A model generated the notes under the pieces. It was not told the origin of the DNA and made no database searches. It was given only the letters and a program-made list of their open reading frames with translations. The position numbers were made by a program, and so were the translations under genes. This document shows, piece after piece, positions 42,699 through 56,870 of a stretch of DNA of 64,000 nucleotides (position 1 is its first letter; each line of letters begins with the position of its first letter). The DNA lies in NCBI GenBank assembly GCA_037975125.1, contig CM075853.1:74108609-74172608 (forward strand), given 5' to 3'. The DNA comes from Latrodectus hesperus. Lineage: Eukaryota > Arthropoda > Arachnida > Araneae > Theridiidae.

Positions 42699-42774
42699 TA
42701 TTTCTATTTATAAAAGATGAATATAAATAAAATTTTATAATTATATTTATATTCATCTTTTATAAATAGAAATA
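42699..42774. repeat. Perfect 31-bp hairpin
   Basis: Bases 42699-42729 (starting TATTTCTATTTATAAAAGATG) are the exact reverse complement of 42744-42774, with a 14-nt loop. A direct partial duplication of CTATTTCTATTTATAA lies just to the left (about 42679-42694). Confidence 0.9.
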
Positions 42775-45224
42775 AATATTCACAAGAATTTATTAATTGC
42801 CGGCAGTGGCATTTGAATTGATACTGTATTGTTCAACCAAGACAATTAAATCTTAATAGACTTTTAGAATAAAAAAGAACATACACTGAATAAGTTAATT
42901 ATAATCAGTCAACTATCCTAAACTAGAAGCACTTAAGAAAAGCAACCAAAACAAAAGAAAATGATAAAATAAACTTTTGTATTCGGTCCTATTCATGGAG
43001 TCAACTCGCTTCGAGAATTTTATCAGCAGATTTTTCTGAGACTGTCCTGACAAGTAAGAAGATTTTATTTGATCATTTGAATTTGTTCATTTTTATAAAA
43101 TTAGATTATTTATATTTGTGAATCATCCCATTTTGAAAATTTTCTGTCAGAAGGCTCTTAAGTGCTTCTTGTAATTAGCTTAAGTTAAAGATTAATTTAG
43201 TCCTTAGATATTATTTTAGTGTTGTAATCTTTAAAATATTTTTGACTGGATTTTGCCCATTTTTTTGATAAATTAACTTTGAAATTTATTGTAATTTTAA
43301 TAAAATTGGATGCATTTTATTATAATGGATTATTATTTAACGGTTCGTTTAGTTATCTAATTTTTTTAACATTGCATTTATGTGATCAATAATTCATTGC
43401 CAATTTATTTAATTATTTAATCAATAAAATCGAAAATTAGTGCAAAAATCAGAATTAAAACATTTTATTACTTCAATACAAAACAATTTCATTAAAGTTT
43501 TTCTCTCAAATTTTTAAATATTTAAAAAATTGGTTTTTAAAAAGACTTAAATTTTCAGAAATATATCAGGATTTTATAATTACTATAAATACGTCATGCT
43601 TTTTGCTTCAAGAAATGTTCTAAAAAAGAATTCAAATACTTAATCATTTTAAGAAATGTTATCAACCAAAAGTTGATTCTGATAGTTACAAGTATTAATT
43701 CCATTTAATGTTCATAATATTAGTGCTCTGTTTATTGCCAAATGATATGTTAAGTTATGGACTATTTGAAAAAGCTTTTGTGTACTGAAATCCGCCAAAA
43801 AATTTCTGCAAAAAATCTAACTCAAGAAGCAAATTTATTTCACTTAGAAAAACTTTTCTTGAATAATTATTTTTTAATTTAAAAAATAAATGTTTACATT
43901 GATAACTAATAATATATACATCATCAATTAGCAATATAAAGTATTAAGCTCTTGAAATTTACTTTAGTGTACCATTTAAGAAATTCATAGCATAAATATA
44001 TTTTCCTTTTACAAATTTTCAAATAAAAACGCTCATGAGCTCTGTAAATTAAAGATGTATTTTGAAAAACTTTAAATAATGCATCATAATATTGATCATT
44101 TTGACTTCTATTAACATCGAATTCATTGCCTTATCTCAAAGCTTTAATCAGGAAATCTTTTAGAGAAATCGTGAGGACACCAGTATAGTTTAAAATATTT
44201 GGAAAACCCTCGAAATTCCCTGGTGATGAGCAAAAGCACGAGTGTTTAATCTGTGCAATAAATTATTCTTATCTTCTCAACTTCATAGAAAACAGCAATA
44301 CATTTTGGACAATGTTATTAATGTGGCGTTATATTATGTCAAATATGTTTACTGTTTAGAATACATGAAAAATTCATACTCTTGTAATATAAACGCATAA
44401 TCCTTAAAGGCTAGCATGACATTCTCTTAGAAGAGATAATAAATATGTTTACAGTATACCTTTTAAAGTCTCTATTCCCGCATTTTTCATAATATACTAA
44501 ATTATTTTCGAGAATAGGGGATTCTATATAAGAATACTTTTTATAAATCAAAGTATACCTCTATATTAATAAATAAAACTTAAAACATTTTCCTTGTTTG
44601 TAAAAAGAATAAGTACTATGATTCAAGTTTAGCGGTAAGATCTTTTTCCATTATTACCCAGAAATTCTAAGCCTTATTCTATGGCAACGCAAAAATGACT
44701 GAATTTTTTTTTATTTAAAGTTTTATGGTAAACATCACTATAAGTAATCGATTACTATATGCATGGTATTAAAAATTACGAGAGAAAATGTTACACGCAT
44801 GAAGAATTGATTATTTATTCCATGTACAAAAGCAATATTTTAAATTTTAAAGTTATTGTGTATACGATTTGTATAGTTCGAGTTTAAATACTCCTAGGAA
44901 TACCAATGACTTTTAAGCAATGAGAAATGTGTGTTCCATTTTGTACCAGCCCATTTGTCAGGGTGGATGTATGGAAGGTTCTCGCATTCCCTCCCTGAGT
45001 AAAGAGTCTTCTATTAGTGGCCAGTAATCTTCGATGGAAAAAATACGATAGATATTAAACTGCCTTGTAACAGCTATTATTATTTTGTCTTATGTGCGCC
45101 TTAGTAACGTGTACCAAGAATATAATCAGTTTTCTGAGCACAATTGTAAGATGTACTCGATACAGAAACTAATGTCGCAGCAATTATAGTACTCAAATAA
45201 AAATTGCCTTGTTCTATGTTTTAT
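42775..45224. other. Gene-free AT-rich region
   Basis: No supported gene. The stretch 44930-45060 is less AT-rich without a readable frame. Confidence 0.5.
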
Positions 45225-45973
45225 ACGATTGATAAGAAGCGCACGTCGGACTAGAAGGTAACGAGACCGCCGACAGATTGGCAAAAGAAGCCACAACAGC
45301 GACCGAACTTCAGGTAAATCTGCCCACCCCAAGATCTTTTCACAAAAAGGAATTCAAAACAAAGGCCATCCAATCCTGGCAACTGTCATGGGACCAAGCT
45401 ACTACAGGTCGCTTGGTACATGATATAATTCCAAAGGTTAAACTTAATAACCAATGCTGGCCAAGACAGATTACACTGTTCGTCACGGGACATGGTCCAT
45501 TCCCGAGCTATCTACATAGGATTGGTGCTCGGGAAAGCGACAACTGTGCCTGTGGTCATACGGTTGACCCACTTCACTATGCAACATCGTGCCCACTCAC
45601 CAGCTCTTGGCATTTTACTACCCCCAGCGAACATCTGAGAATAGAATGGTTGAAAAATGTTATCCACTATCCGCAAACGAAAGCCAAAATCATCTCGCTG
45701 ATAACATTCCTCTCAGAGCACAGGGAGCTAATAATCCCTGAACGATGATGAGAGCCCAAGTACCATGAAGAAACATCAATGAAGCAGTGAGGCAACTATC
45801 CTACAACGCTGATTTGAGCTGTTGCGTTGGGAGCTCGCAAACACAGGCAGGGATGGCGCTTCCCTACTGGTGCTTCCTTCTTTCTCTCCAGCAGACTCCA
45901 CCCAAACTGGTAGAACCCACCCTGGGTTAGGTACAGGGAGTCCTGCTGGCGTTCACGTTCACGATTGATAAGA
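45225..45973 (+). mobile_element. 5'-truncated LINE insertion with 13-bp target duplications
   Basis: ACGATTGATAAGA occurs exactly at 45225-45237 and 45961-45973. Everything between has retrotransposon character: the end of an RNase H domain, a C-terminal domain, a stop at 45748 and a roughly 210-bp 3' untranslated region ending in a GTTCACGTTCAC repeat. There is no poly(A). Truncation at the RNase H end plus perfect target duplications is the classic product of target-primed reverse transcription. The copy's frame is intact, so the insertion is likely comparatively young. Confidence 0.9.
45236..45748 (+). CDS. Truncated LINE polyprotein: RNase H end plus C-terminal domain
   Basis: The uninterrupted 171-codon frame begins at the insertion breakpoint with EAHVGLEGNETADRLAKEA, the final block of retrotransposon RNase H (last catalytic Asp in TAD). 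The next 150 residues form the usual LINE C-terminal region. A Cys/His cluster CACGHTVDPLHYATSC near residue 104 of that stretch is typical of the zinc-knuckle-like motif of I/R1-type elements. The frame ends ELIIPER. It has no start codon of its own and lacks endonuclease and reverse transcriptase, so it is a fragment, not a functional gene. Confidence 0.82.
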   Translation, partial: EAHVGLEGNETADRLAKEATTATELQVNLPTPRSFHKKEFKTKAIQSWQLSWDQATTGRLVHDIIPKVKLNNQCWPRQITLFVTGHGPFPSYLHRIGARESDNCACGHTVDPLHYATSCPLTSSWHFTTPSEHLRIEWLKNVIHYPQTKAKIISLITFLSEHRELIIPER

Positions 45974-48900
45974 TTTTTCTTGGGAAATGCTGCAAATTTT
46001 GAGCCCTACTACATACCATTTGGCAGAGCATGAATGGGGCTCGAAATAAATGTTCATGAGAGCAGAAAGACATTACCTTTGAGAACTATATCTACGCCGA
46101 GTTGCACTAATCCAAGAAAACAATGGTGATGTACATTAACACCACTCTTTGTTTTTTCTTCTTATTCCAGTAGTAAAGGTATTATAATTAGATCACTTTT
46201 CCAAATACTATAGTATAAAGTTAGTTCACGATATATAATAAAAGTTTATTCAACTGACCAGACGGTTCCTTCAAGATTAAGAATATTGCTTACTGTCTCT
46301 CTTTTGACTGTTTCTTAGAAAATATTACATAAAGGAGAAAACTGCTTCCTTTTTCCCTCGAAAAAATAGTAATAAATGTTACTTTTCTCCACTCGAACTC
46401 AAAATTGAGATACGTGTACTTTGAAGTCTTAACTAAAATTATTTGCATGAATAACAACGCGCTTTCAAATACAGAGAGCTATCATCAAAATTATGTACTT
46501 AGTATCTGATGAATCAATAGACAATAATATTTCGACAAATTAGATAATTTTGTGAGTTCACTGAATATTAAAAAAAGGAAGTGAATGAGGACATTGAAAA
46601 CTCTGGAACTGACATTTATCTAGCCTTTGGGCTCTCCATATAATTTTGAATCAACAAATTACACAATATAATACTCAATGATGTTTAAACTATAATTTAT
46701 TATATTTATATAATATAGTAAACGTATTAAAAACCACTAAAGTGATTTAAAATAACTTAATTGCTTACGAATGTATTATTTGAGCATATTTCTTTATTTA
46801 TATTGTACAACTGCAAGCAAAAGATATGAGTTGTGATCTTTCAATTAAAACATAAACTTATGCACTTTTTTGTATTCTTCCTCGTTTATTTTAATGGATG
46901 GCAATTAGATTTTGAGCATGAATATACATTGTGTAATAATTTATATAATTCTTGAGTACAGCAGTTGAGCTGTGGAGAAGTATTTATAAGATTTATTAAG
47001 TTAATTGATGAAAAAACCATTGGTTTAAGAAAAAACTCATGAGAAATAGAATATTAAAATGTTTATTTTCTGATTTTAGTCAAATAAATGAAGGGCAAAC
47101 CGAAAATTGCAAGAGAAGAAAAACAATTTGTTTTTCAGTGTAAAACAATCATTACTCATAATTTAAATTACAATAGTTTAAAATGCATCAAAGTTGACGA
47201 AATTCAACTTTTTTATGAAAATCATATATAATATTTGCTATTTTCTATTTTTGTTAATAGCATAGAATCTGGAATTTATGTTTCTAGAATATTCAAAATT
47301 CCAACTAATTAAAAAATGTAATGTTTAAAAATGTTTTGTATCTTTTAAATTCATTTATCAAATTAAAATCTAATAATTACGTATTGTTAGACACTTAAAT
47401 ATAATATACCTATCTTTAATTTAAAAAATTTACTTTTAAAAATTATGAAGCTTGCTTAAATGATATGTTGAAATTGTAGATGTCATTATAAGAACTCGCA
47501 GTTTTATTTAATACGATTATCACATAGACACGACTGTAAAAAATTTATGTTTTACCTTATTGAACCAAAATTGCAATCTCTTTTGCGATATCTGTTTAGT
47601 TATCATTTATTTTTCAATACAAACTTAATAAGTTGTAAATTTAATTCTATTACGATTTTAGGATTATGAAATTGATATAGAATAATTATTATAAGTATTC
47701 ATTTATTTTCATAATTTTATTTAAATACAAAATTAAATAAATGCAACCAATGCAGTTTTTATGCGTCTAGCTTTCAGATAAATGAGAAATAGATAGTTAA
47801 TAAAGATACAATTTACTGGAAAAATTCTCTTCTATTGTTTGCATTTAAATAGATTAAAATGCTTGTTTTAATATTTCAATAATTTTCTTCGTGATATAAA
47901 ATTTTTTTGAAAATTATTGTTTTATAAAGGGGAATAAAACCAGTCAGTACAAAAAGATTTTATTCTTCTAAATCGCAGATTGGAAGTCAAGCTATATTAT
48001 AGAAATGCAATGTAATATGTTGAATAAAAAAAGATTTTTTTTTAGTACAAGCACACACATATCTGAAGAAATGCTTTATTTCAAAGTTCAGGCATCATCT
48101 CAAAAATAATAATCGCATATTTTTTAAAGCCGGATATCTTTGATTTATATTATTTTTATTTAAAATAGGTTTAATAAAAATAAATAATTTTAATTGTGGT
48201 TTTGTAACTTGTATTTTTCCTTGACTTTTCAATTATGAAGTTCAGACATTACTAACTGGTTAATGTTATGCTTTTAAATAGTTTTATTTTAAAACATTAA
48301 CATTTTTTTAAAATATCCTAAGAATTGGTATTGCATTATTTGCTTTTTATTAATCTAATGAAAGTTTTGACTGTTAGTTATTAATAATTCATTATTTTGT
48401 TCCTTTAGGGTATTCTACGGGTTTTTTCACTTGGTCTTCGATTTATAATGCACATTTTTAAGTGTTTTGTCAACAATATAATATTAAACGTAAATAATTA
48501 ACATTTAATAATAAATATTTAATTACTTGTGCTGGATCTTAATATCTGTTTATTAAAATAATAATTAAATACTTGTGAAGAGAATATTATAATAAATAAT
48601 AAAATTGAACTATAACATTAAGTGCAACAAATAATATTTTCATACATATCAACATCCTGTAAATATAAATGTCACTGATATCACATCCGCTTACATTTTT
48701 ATCAAGTTAAGAAAAATTTATTTATGTGTGACTAAATATTTTAATCCAAACTATAATGTTTTATTCTAAACTTCATGAAATACAGCTTAAAATTTTAGTA
48801 AAAAGTTAAAAGTTTAAAAAAAGTTTAAGTTTTTCAAAAATATAAAACCATTTTAAGCTGAAATCGAGTTACATAACTGACATACATTTAAAAAGTAAAA

Positions 48901-50524
48901 TCGAGTGTAATTCTGTGGCTTGTGCATATGATGCAATTTAAAGAATCTCGTGTATTATGAGAGAAAATGCATGTAAGAAAAATATCGCTTTCAGAGCAAT
49001 GAAAGACGCATTAATATGCAAATATAATTAATAGTAAGAAGCTAAATCGAACTAAAAATTAATTAATTACAGAACTGTAATTACTCTCAAAGTGTTTACA
49101 AATATTCAAAGTGGATGGGGTTCAAAACTTGAATGTTTTCGCAAATAATAAGCTTCATGTGTAACAATATTTTGATACTTCTCGAGATGAGTATCATTGC
49201 ATTAAAAAACTAATCAATTAAATATCCTGAGTAGCTTTCCCTCTTGGAAAGACATGATTCTGAGATTCGCTGAATCTTGTTAATAGATGGCACCATTGTA
49301 TCCAGCGTGGATAGCAAGTGATTCATAATCAACTACTATGACCATGTTCCTATTTGAACCTGCGATATTTATTGTCAAATACATATTAATGTAAGGAATT
49401 TAAATAGTCAACTTTTAAGCAGGACTTTCTATAGATGAAGAAATCATTCATGCTCCAAGGAAGTAAATTCTAGCTCACTCATTGGATTCACTAAGGCCTA
49501 GTGCTAAGATAGTGTTCTATGGAATGGCACAATGGTAGTTGAGTGCTGCATTTCTGCCTTTCGAAAGCACGTATGTCGGAATGGGTGCTTCAATGTTTTC
49601 TGGGTTTCCTCTCTAGATCAAAGGTACGTCTGGAAGGCCTATTATATATTTTATTAATGTTTAACTGATGCATATTAGTTTTCTGTATGAAAATTTTGCA
49701 TTCCTTCTTTTATTGGTTGGACAAATCGGCAATCAGTTGTGCTTGACATTCATAGTAGGATGTCTTTCCACACAGAAAGTTATCTTTCGTGCATTCTCGG
49801 ATGTTTAAACAGCAATTAAGTATTGATGTACATATTTTGCGATGTTAATATATCTTTTTCAACATGCATTCATGCAGAAAATAGAACCACAACATCCATC
49901 TCCTGTCGTTCAACAGTTCCTGAGAATGACCATCATAACTGCTCATCTACCCATAGCAAAAAATAAAAATTTCTATACAACCATTTAAAATAAGATGATA
50001 CAAAGAAACAAAGACAAGCACCAAGAAAGTAGTAATCCACCAAGAAAGCTACGATACACATTTTACAATACAAACCTAATTTTTGATTACTAGTCGTGTA
50101 ATAATTTTTATAAAATATTAATGTATCATTTTTCAATATTCTGAAGTATATTTATTATAGTAAAGAATTAAAACATTTAATGGAACTGATGTTAATTTTT
50201 CAAAAAGCTATTTGCTATTGTTTTTTTAAATAACTTAAATGTAGTTTTTATAATATACTCGTTTAGTAATAAATATTTCAAAAGAATTGTTTCAACAATA
50301 TCAGAAACATATAAAAAATTTCATAAATTTAATTTGAACCAATTTCAATAAATGTAGACTACAAATAAATTCTCCTTGACAAATAATTTTTAACTAATAA
50401 ATGGTAATTAAAATGGTTAGCTTATATAAAATTTTTTTGCAAAGTTATTCTGCAATAATATAATTATTTTTTAAATGTAAATTAAAATGTATATAGTTAT
50501 CTACATAAAAGTCATTCTTCTATA
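45974..50524. other. Gene-free AT-rich region
   Basis: No supported gene over about 4.5 kb. The segment 49250-49640 is less AT-rich but has no readable frame. Confidence 0.45.
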
Positions 50525-51957
50525 TACAGGGTGATTATAAAAAAACTTTGCCAACATCTGCACTTCTAGCGTCTATTCTATTTAACCGATCAAGATGATA
50601 CTTCAAATATAGTTCTTTTGAGATATGCGCTCGAGATTCTGTGAATGGCAACACAGTGGCCCTCGCGGTTACAGTTATAGTGACAGAAATTCGAAATTTT
50701 CGAATGGCAACGACTACTTTTTACCATCGCAAAATGTTCAGCACATGTGAAAACCCTAAATAGCGTTGAAACGGTACCGATATGTCCGAAAACCGACGTG
50801 TTATACACATACAAACAGTTCTTCAAGGCGCACGGAAGAATAATGCATACGACAGAGACAAGACACTGCTCAATGATGAGAACACATAGAGAAAAAAATC
50901 TTTATTAATTTCAAACATTTTCCACATGAGTGCCATCACAGGCAATTACGCATTGCATGCGGGAGACGGTGGACAATGTCGCTGCATGCAACATGGCACG
51001 AGGGATGTTTCCAATCTCACGCCGTATAGAATCCTTTAAGTCCGACAATAATTGAGGATTGCACAGATAAACTCTGGATTTGAGATAGCCCTAAAACCAG
51101 AAATCCATAGGCGTCAGATCTGGGGATCGCGCAGGCCACGGAAAAGGATAATAGCGTGAGATGATGCGATCACCAAAATGCTGATCCAGGAGCCTTTTAA
51201 CTGACCTCGTTATATGTGGAGGTGCGCCATCTTGCATCCAAACAATGTCATTGAGTGCATTCAGCCGACGCAACTCCGGTAAGACATAATTTTTCAGCAT
51301 GGCTGCATACCGAGGGCCCGTTACAGAACATGTTGCAGGGCCAGTCGGGGTCGTTTCCTCAAAGAAGAACGGGCCCAGAACAAATGTAGCTGTAATGCCG
51401 CACCACGCAGTCACTTAGGCGTCAAATAATGGTACTGGCGCCACAGCATGAGGATTCGTCTCTCCCCAGTGCACACAATTCTTTGTGTTAATGCTGCCAT
51501 TTAAGGTGAAATGCACCGACTTCGCATACCCGCTTGGTATTTTATAGGTTTCCTACGCTGAATATCTGGCGACCGGCGTTCTGTGATTGGTTTCTTGACT
51601 CTGTCACATGCAAATTTATTGCGTGCGCCCAGATCGTGTTTTATTGGCCGGTTTTCAGAACTCTTTTTTGTGTTTGCAGAACACGTCCGTTTTTAGACAT
51701 ATCGGTACCGTTTCAACGCTATTTAGGGTTTTCGCATGTGCTGAACATTTTGCGATGGTAAAAAGTAGACGTTGCCATTCGAAAATTTCGAGTTTCTGTC
51801 ACTATAACTGTAACCGCGAGGGCCACTGTGTTGCCATTCACAGAATCTCGAGCGCATATCTCAAAAGAACTATATTTGAAATATCATCTTGATCGGTTAA
51901 ATAGAATGGACGCTAGAAGTGCAGATGTTGGCAAAGTTTTTTTATAATCACCCTGTA
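50525..51957 (-). mobile_element. Mariner-like element, 1429 bp, with about 290-bp inverted repeats
   Basis: The element spans 50527-51955 between TA dinucleotides (50525-50526, 51956-51957). Its ends are CAGGGTGATTATAAAAAAAC and the inverse. The two inverted repeats (about 50527-50818 and 51665-51955) agree at nearly all positions, with a handful of substitutions, which is unusually long for a mariner-type element. Peptides encoded by both repeats (minus 50590-50826, plus 51608-51892) are mirror artefacts. The element sits at the border of a (TA)n tract, so the array may have supplied the TA target. It is non-autonomous: the transposase is truncated and carries stops. Confidence 0.92.
50885..51535 (-). 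pseudogene. Broken mariner-type transposase, DD41D spacing
   Basis: Read on the minus strand the frame runs from KSVHFTLNGSINTKNCVHW through a stop (TAA near 51415) to LPELRRLNALNDIVWMQDGA. WPARSPDLTPMDFWF follows, then a TAG stop (about 51090), then GYLKSRVYLCNPQLL and a C-terminus ending at a TGA near 50888. WMQDGAPPH carries the second catalytic Asp and LTPMD the third. I count 41 residues between them, the DD41D spacing reported for rosa-type mariner relatives. The N-terminal DNA-binding domain and the first Asp are absent, removed by an internal deletion next to the right inverted repeat. The second stop is a likely TGG-to-TAG change, since W is usual there. Confidence 0.85.
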
Positions 51958-51982
51958 TATAATATATATATATATGTATATA

Positions 51983-52071
<89 letters not shown>
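51958..52071. repeat. (TA)n microsatellite, about 114 bp
   Basis: Alternating TA with small interruptions (TATGTATA, TTATA) near its left end; it directly abuts the transposon's right target site. Confidence 0.97.
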
Positions 52072-52074
<3 letters not shown>

Positions 52075-52557
52075 TTGATATTATAAAGATTAGAATTTTA
52101 GACACTGGAAAAATAATAAGTTAAAACGCCGTATTCTTCCCTAAAACTTGTAAAATCATACTAAATCGTACTCATTTCTGGAACTTGTCAAATAGGTCAG
52201 GTTTGGAGTGTTTTTTGAGTGAAATGATATTTTTTTGGGATCTAGGCTAAGTTTGGATTTCTTCTGTTTGGCCTCTGCTTCTAAATTACCTAAGAACACT
52301 TTCGAAGCACCTATGGTACACACACTGAGTGATCTACTATACATTTCACATCATATATACCTATGGCCATAAGGCATAAAAGCCAGAAGTGGCCGGTATT
52401 AAAGGTGAAAAATATTCAGTAAGAGAGAAATTTTTGAAAATTGGAGAAGGATTTTATTTTTAAAAATTAAAATTCATTTTCTAACAAAACAAAGTACTTA
52501 TAGCCTCCTTTAATGTTTCAAAAAAGGATTTTGTGCAAAATGATATTTTAAATTTAC
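52072..52557. other. Gene-free spacer
   Basis: No supported gene; the minus open frame 52156-52344 has no recognised domain. Confidence 0.45.
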
Positions 52558-52700
52558 TCCCGAATTCTCCTGGTTTAAGATTTATTGAAAATGTTTTGGA
52601 ACAACTCGCGAATAAGATTTAAAATATTCAGTGACAATATTCAAATTCAAAAAAAAATTATCAACACAATTTGGAATGCGAGGAATGAGTCTATGTAAGT
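52530..52700 (+). pseudogene. Tc1-like transposase C-terminal fragment
   Basis: The plus-strand frame NDILNLLPNSPGLRFIENVL continues EQLANKI and then a stop. It matches the end of Tc1-type DDE domains, where the usual block is SPDLNPIENLW. After a frameshift, QKKIINTIWNARNESM resembles the following helical segment with its conserved WN. The Glu of IEN (third catalytic residue) is retained but the Asp of SPD is Gly. No terminal repeats were found; the following SINE lies at its 3' edge. Confidence 0.5.
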
Positions 52701-52707
52701 TACTTAG

Positions 52708-52891
52708 GTTTGGTTTGTTTGTCGCTCAACGGTCAGTTTTTTGCACACGAGGGCAAATTAGCCAGGGACCTACGGTTTAAAGTGGATTCCGAACCACTAA
52801 AAACATCCATACCCAAGGTGGAATGTGAACTTACGAATTGTTGAACCGAAAGCAAGTGCGATAACCATTCGGTTGCCAGCTCGGCGTAAAA
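52708..52891 (-). mobile_element. Short tRNA-derived SINE
   Basis: On the minus strand the head GCCGAGCTGGCAACCGAATGG contains an A-box-like TGGTTATCGCAC. A decayed B box, AGTTCACATTCC, follows, and then CACCTTGGGTATGGATG, close to the GGGCATGGATG that follows the head of the SINE at 13760. The 3' end is rich in A and C (GACAAACAAACCAAACC). TACTTAG occurs on both sides (52701-52707, 52892-52898), a possible short target duplication. Confidence 0.7.
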
Positions 52892-52898
52892 TACTTAG

Positions 52899-53827
52899 AA
52901 GACTTAGTAAAAAATCTATAAAGCAGCATGACGCAACGTCTTCAAAAAATTTGTGATGCAATATAGTGATAATTTTTTTAAAATATCCTTTAAGCATTGG
53001 ATAATCTTTATATTCTTATAATTTAGAACATCATACTTTATGTTTGTTTAATCTTTTTTTGGAAATATTTTATTAAAAATTTTAAATACAATTAAATTTC
53101 CGTATAAAATTAATTTTATTGTTGTAATTTTAAATGAGAATCATAAAAAATCAATGGCTACTTTAATTTAATATTGTTGAATTATAAATTAATATATGTA
53201 GTTATGGTTATGAATCACAGTGTGACTTTAATTTCAACAGTTCATAGACTTTATTTTAACTTCGAATATACATGATTAAAAAATTCAGAATCTTATTAAA
53301 TCTTTGGTTTCACGCAAATAAAACGTTGTGCAACTAAAAAGTAACTACAGACCAAATAAAACAAACCTTGTTCCTCAATTAATTATTTTAAAACTATTTT
53401 TATAGTACTGCGTAGTACCAAAATTGGATAAGTAATTAACTTTTAGCTATAAAATCTTTCGAAGTTTATAAGTTTTAAAAATTTATTGAAATTTATAATA
53501 CGAAAGATGTGCTGGTAAGCAATGCTTTATAACTGAATTAAAAACACATTTATTTCATATAAGACAAAAAATAAACATTATAATATGAGCTTAATAAAAT
53601 GTGTATTAAGAAAATTGCTTATTAATGAAAGAAGCTAAAAATAAATTGCTTTATTATAACTATTTTGATCCCTTTAAAATTATTTTATATAAACAGAGAT
53701 TTATTTAAATGATATTCTTTATGTTACAGTTATTATTTAAATATTTAAATAATATTTTACTCACAAATCAATTTTAAATATGTATACCTTAAACTCTATA
53801 AAAATATAAGTTTAAATTATTAAAATG
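52899..53827. other. Gene-free AT-rich spacer
   Basis: No supported gene or element. Confidence 0.5.
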
Positions 53828-55287
<1,460 letters not shown>

Positions 55288-55329
55288 TTTATAGCAGTAA
55301 AAAATGTAGCTGTATTTTACTGCTATAAA
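55288..55329. repeat. Perfect 15-bp hairpin
   Basis: TTTATAGCAGTAAAA (55288-55302) pairs exactly with TTTTACTGCTATAAA (55315-55329). A related GTAGCTGTATTTTGCTAC copy lies just upstream (about 55232). Confidence 0.85.
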
Positions 55330-56870
55330 ATGTTCATAAAATATAATCAACTACAACAAGGAAATTGTAATCTGTAAATAGATTATTATTTATTTATTAC
55401 TAAAAACTGGTCTTTTGTGAAATCCTATGAGATTATTCATTTAAATTTAAGAAAAAATGATTTTCAATTTATTTGATGAAGCTTTCTAACAATCAAAAAA
55501 CATTTAGAATTTATTTCTATTAAATATGTAAAATTCCATGTATTTGGGGAAAATAGCACTAAAACTAAATCTTTTTTTTTTTCCTTGCCCAAAAGAAAAA
55601 AGTGTATATTAAAATGCAATTGTCATTTTCATTGTACGAAGTTGTATTTCTTTAAAAAGAGTACCGTTCTAATGCATATTTCTCTGCTTTTACATCATAA
55701 AACGATAAACATGTAAGACTTACCTATTACAGAACTGGATGTGATTGTTTTAGCTGCTAGTGTAGTTCTTTTTAAGATTTTTCATGTAAAAAGTTTTTAT
55801 TGTGTTCATTAAAATAATTAATTTAAAAAAACCTTTGTATTTTTAAATAAATTTGCCGCAATTTTTAATCATGTATTCTGAAACATTCATTTCACTATTT
55901 TTAAAGAAAAACAAACGTTTTATTTAAATTTTCAACAAATATGAATAGTATGAATAAATTGTAGGTGCAATATGAAACGCTTATGCGTCTTTGGCGGATT
56001 TTTTCCAATCTTCTTTTGTTCGAAAGAATTTTGTAGAAATATTAAACTTCATTTCTAAGGGAGAATGAAATACGATTCTCAAAAAAATATTCTTTTTTTA
56101 ATAATAATTCTTAAGAATGCCAATATTTTTAGAGTTAGAATTTTAAGACATTAAATACTTTCACCAAAGATCAAAATGGGATATTTCATTATTTCAAAAA
56201 ATTTACATCTTCTGAAAATAATTCAATAAATAAACCAACTCAAACCTATAATTTTATTAAATTGGAAACAAGAAACAACATCGATTAAATTGAAAAATTC
56301 CTTAAATCGATGAAACTATGCAAAATTATTCAAAAATATTTGTTACAAGTAATTTGTAGTTTGTTCTCTCTAGTTACCTATGAAACGCAGTCATATAAAA
56401 AAATGTTGATGAGAGACACAATAAGGTTTATCATTCATTTCAAATAGACTTCAGTCTTTATTGAATTATTTTCCTATACTACATCATTATATAAAACATA
56501 TCATTAACTGAGCCATTTTATCTCGAGGATTCCAAAGTCTATCAAGATTAATTTACTAGAGATACCAAAGTTAGTCCAAGAACATCACTTAAATGAATCA
56601 TAAAACTACAAATAAAGTAAAGAACAACAATAAAAAAGCCACAAATACAATAAAAAGCTTATTATCAAAAATAGTTCAATATCTTAGAATCAGCTGATAT
56701 TTCAGTAAATAATGTTAGTTTTTGACTGAATGGAGGCTAAATAACATAAAGTTCAGTTTTTCGACTACATCTTCATTTTTAATGTTAAATCAGCTGCTTG
56801 AATCATTAAACACATAGATTTAGTTTATTCACATCTCAACAAATTTCAAATCATTTAAAATTTCATTATT
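55330..56870. other. Gene-free AT-rich region
   Basis: No supported gene or element. Confidence 0.5.

Noticed and set aside
45126..45332. Minus-strand frame overlapping the LINE
   Set aside because: Shadow of the plus-strand RNase H reading across the insertion breakpoint.
50590..50826. Minus-strand 78-codon frame and its near twin at 51608-51892 (plus)
   Set aside because: They look like a conserved duplicated protein, but both are readings of the two arms of one terminal inverted repeat.
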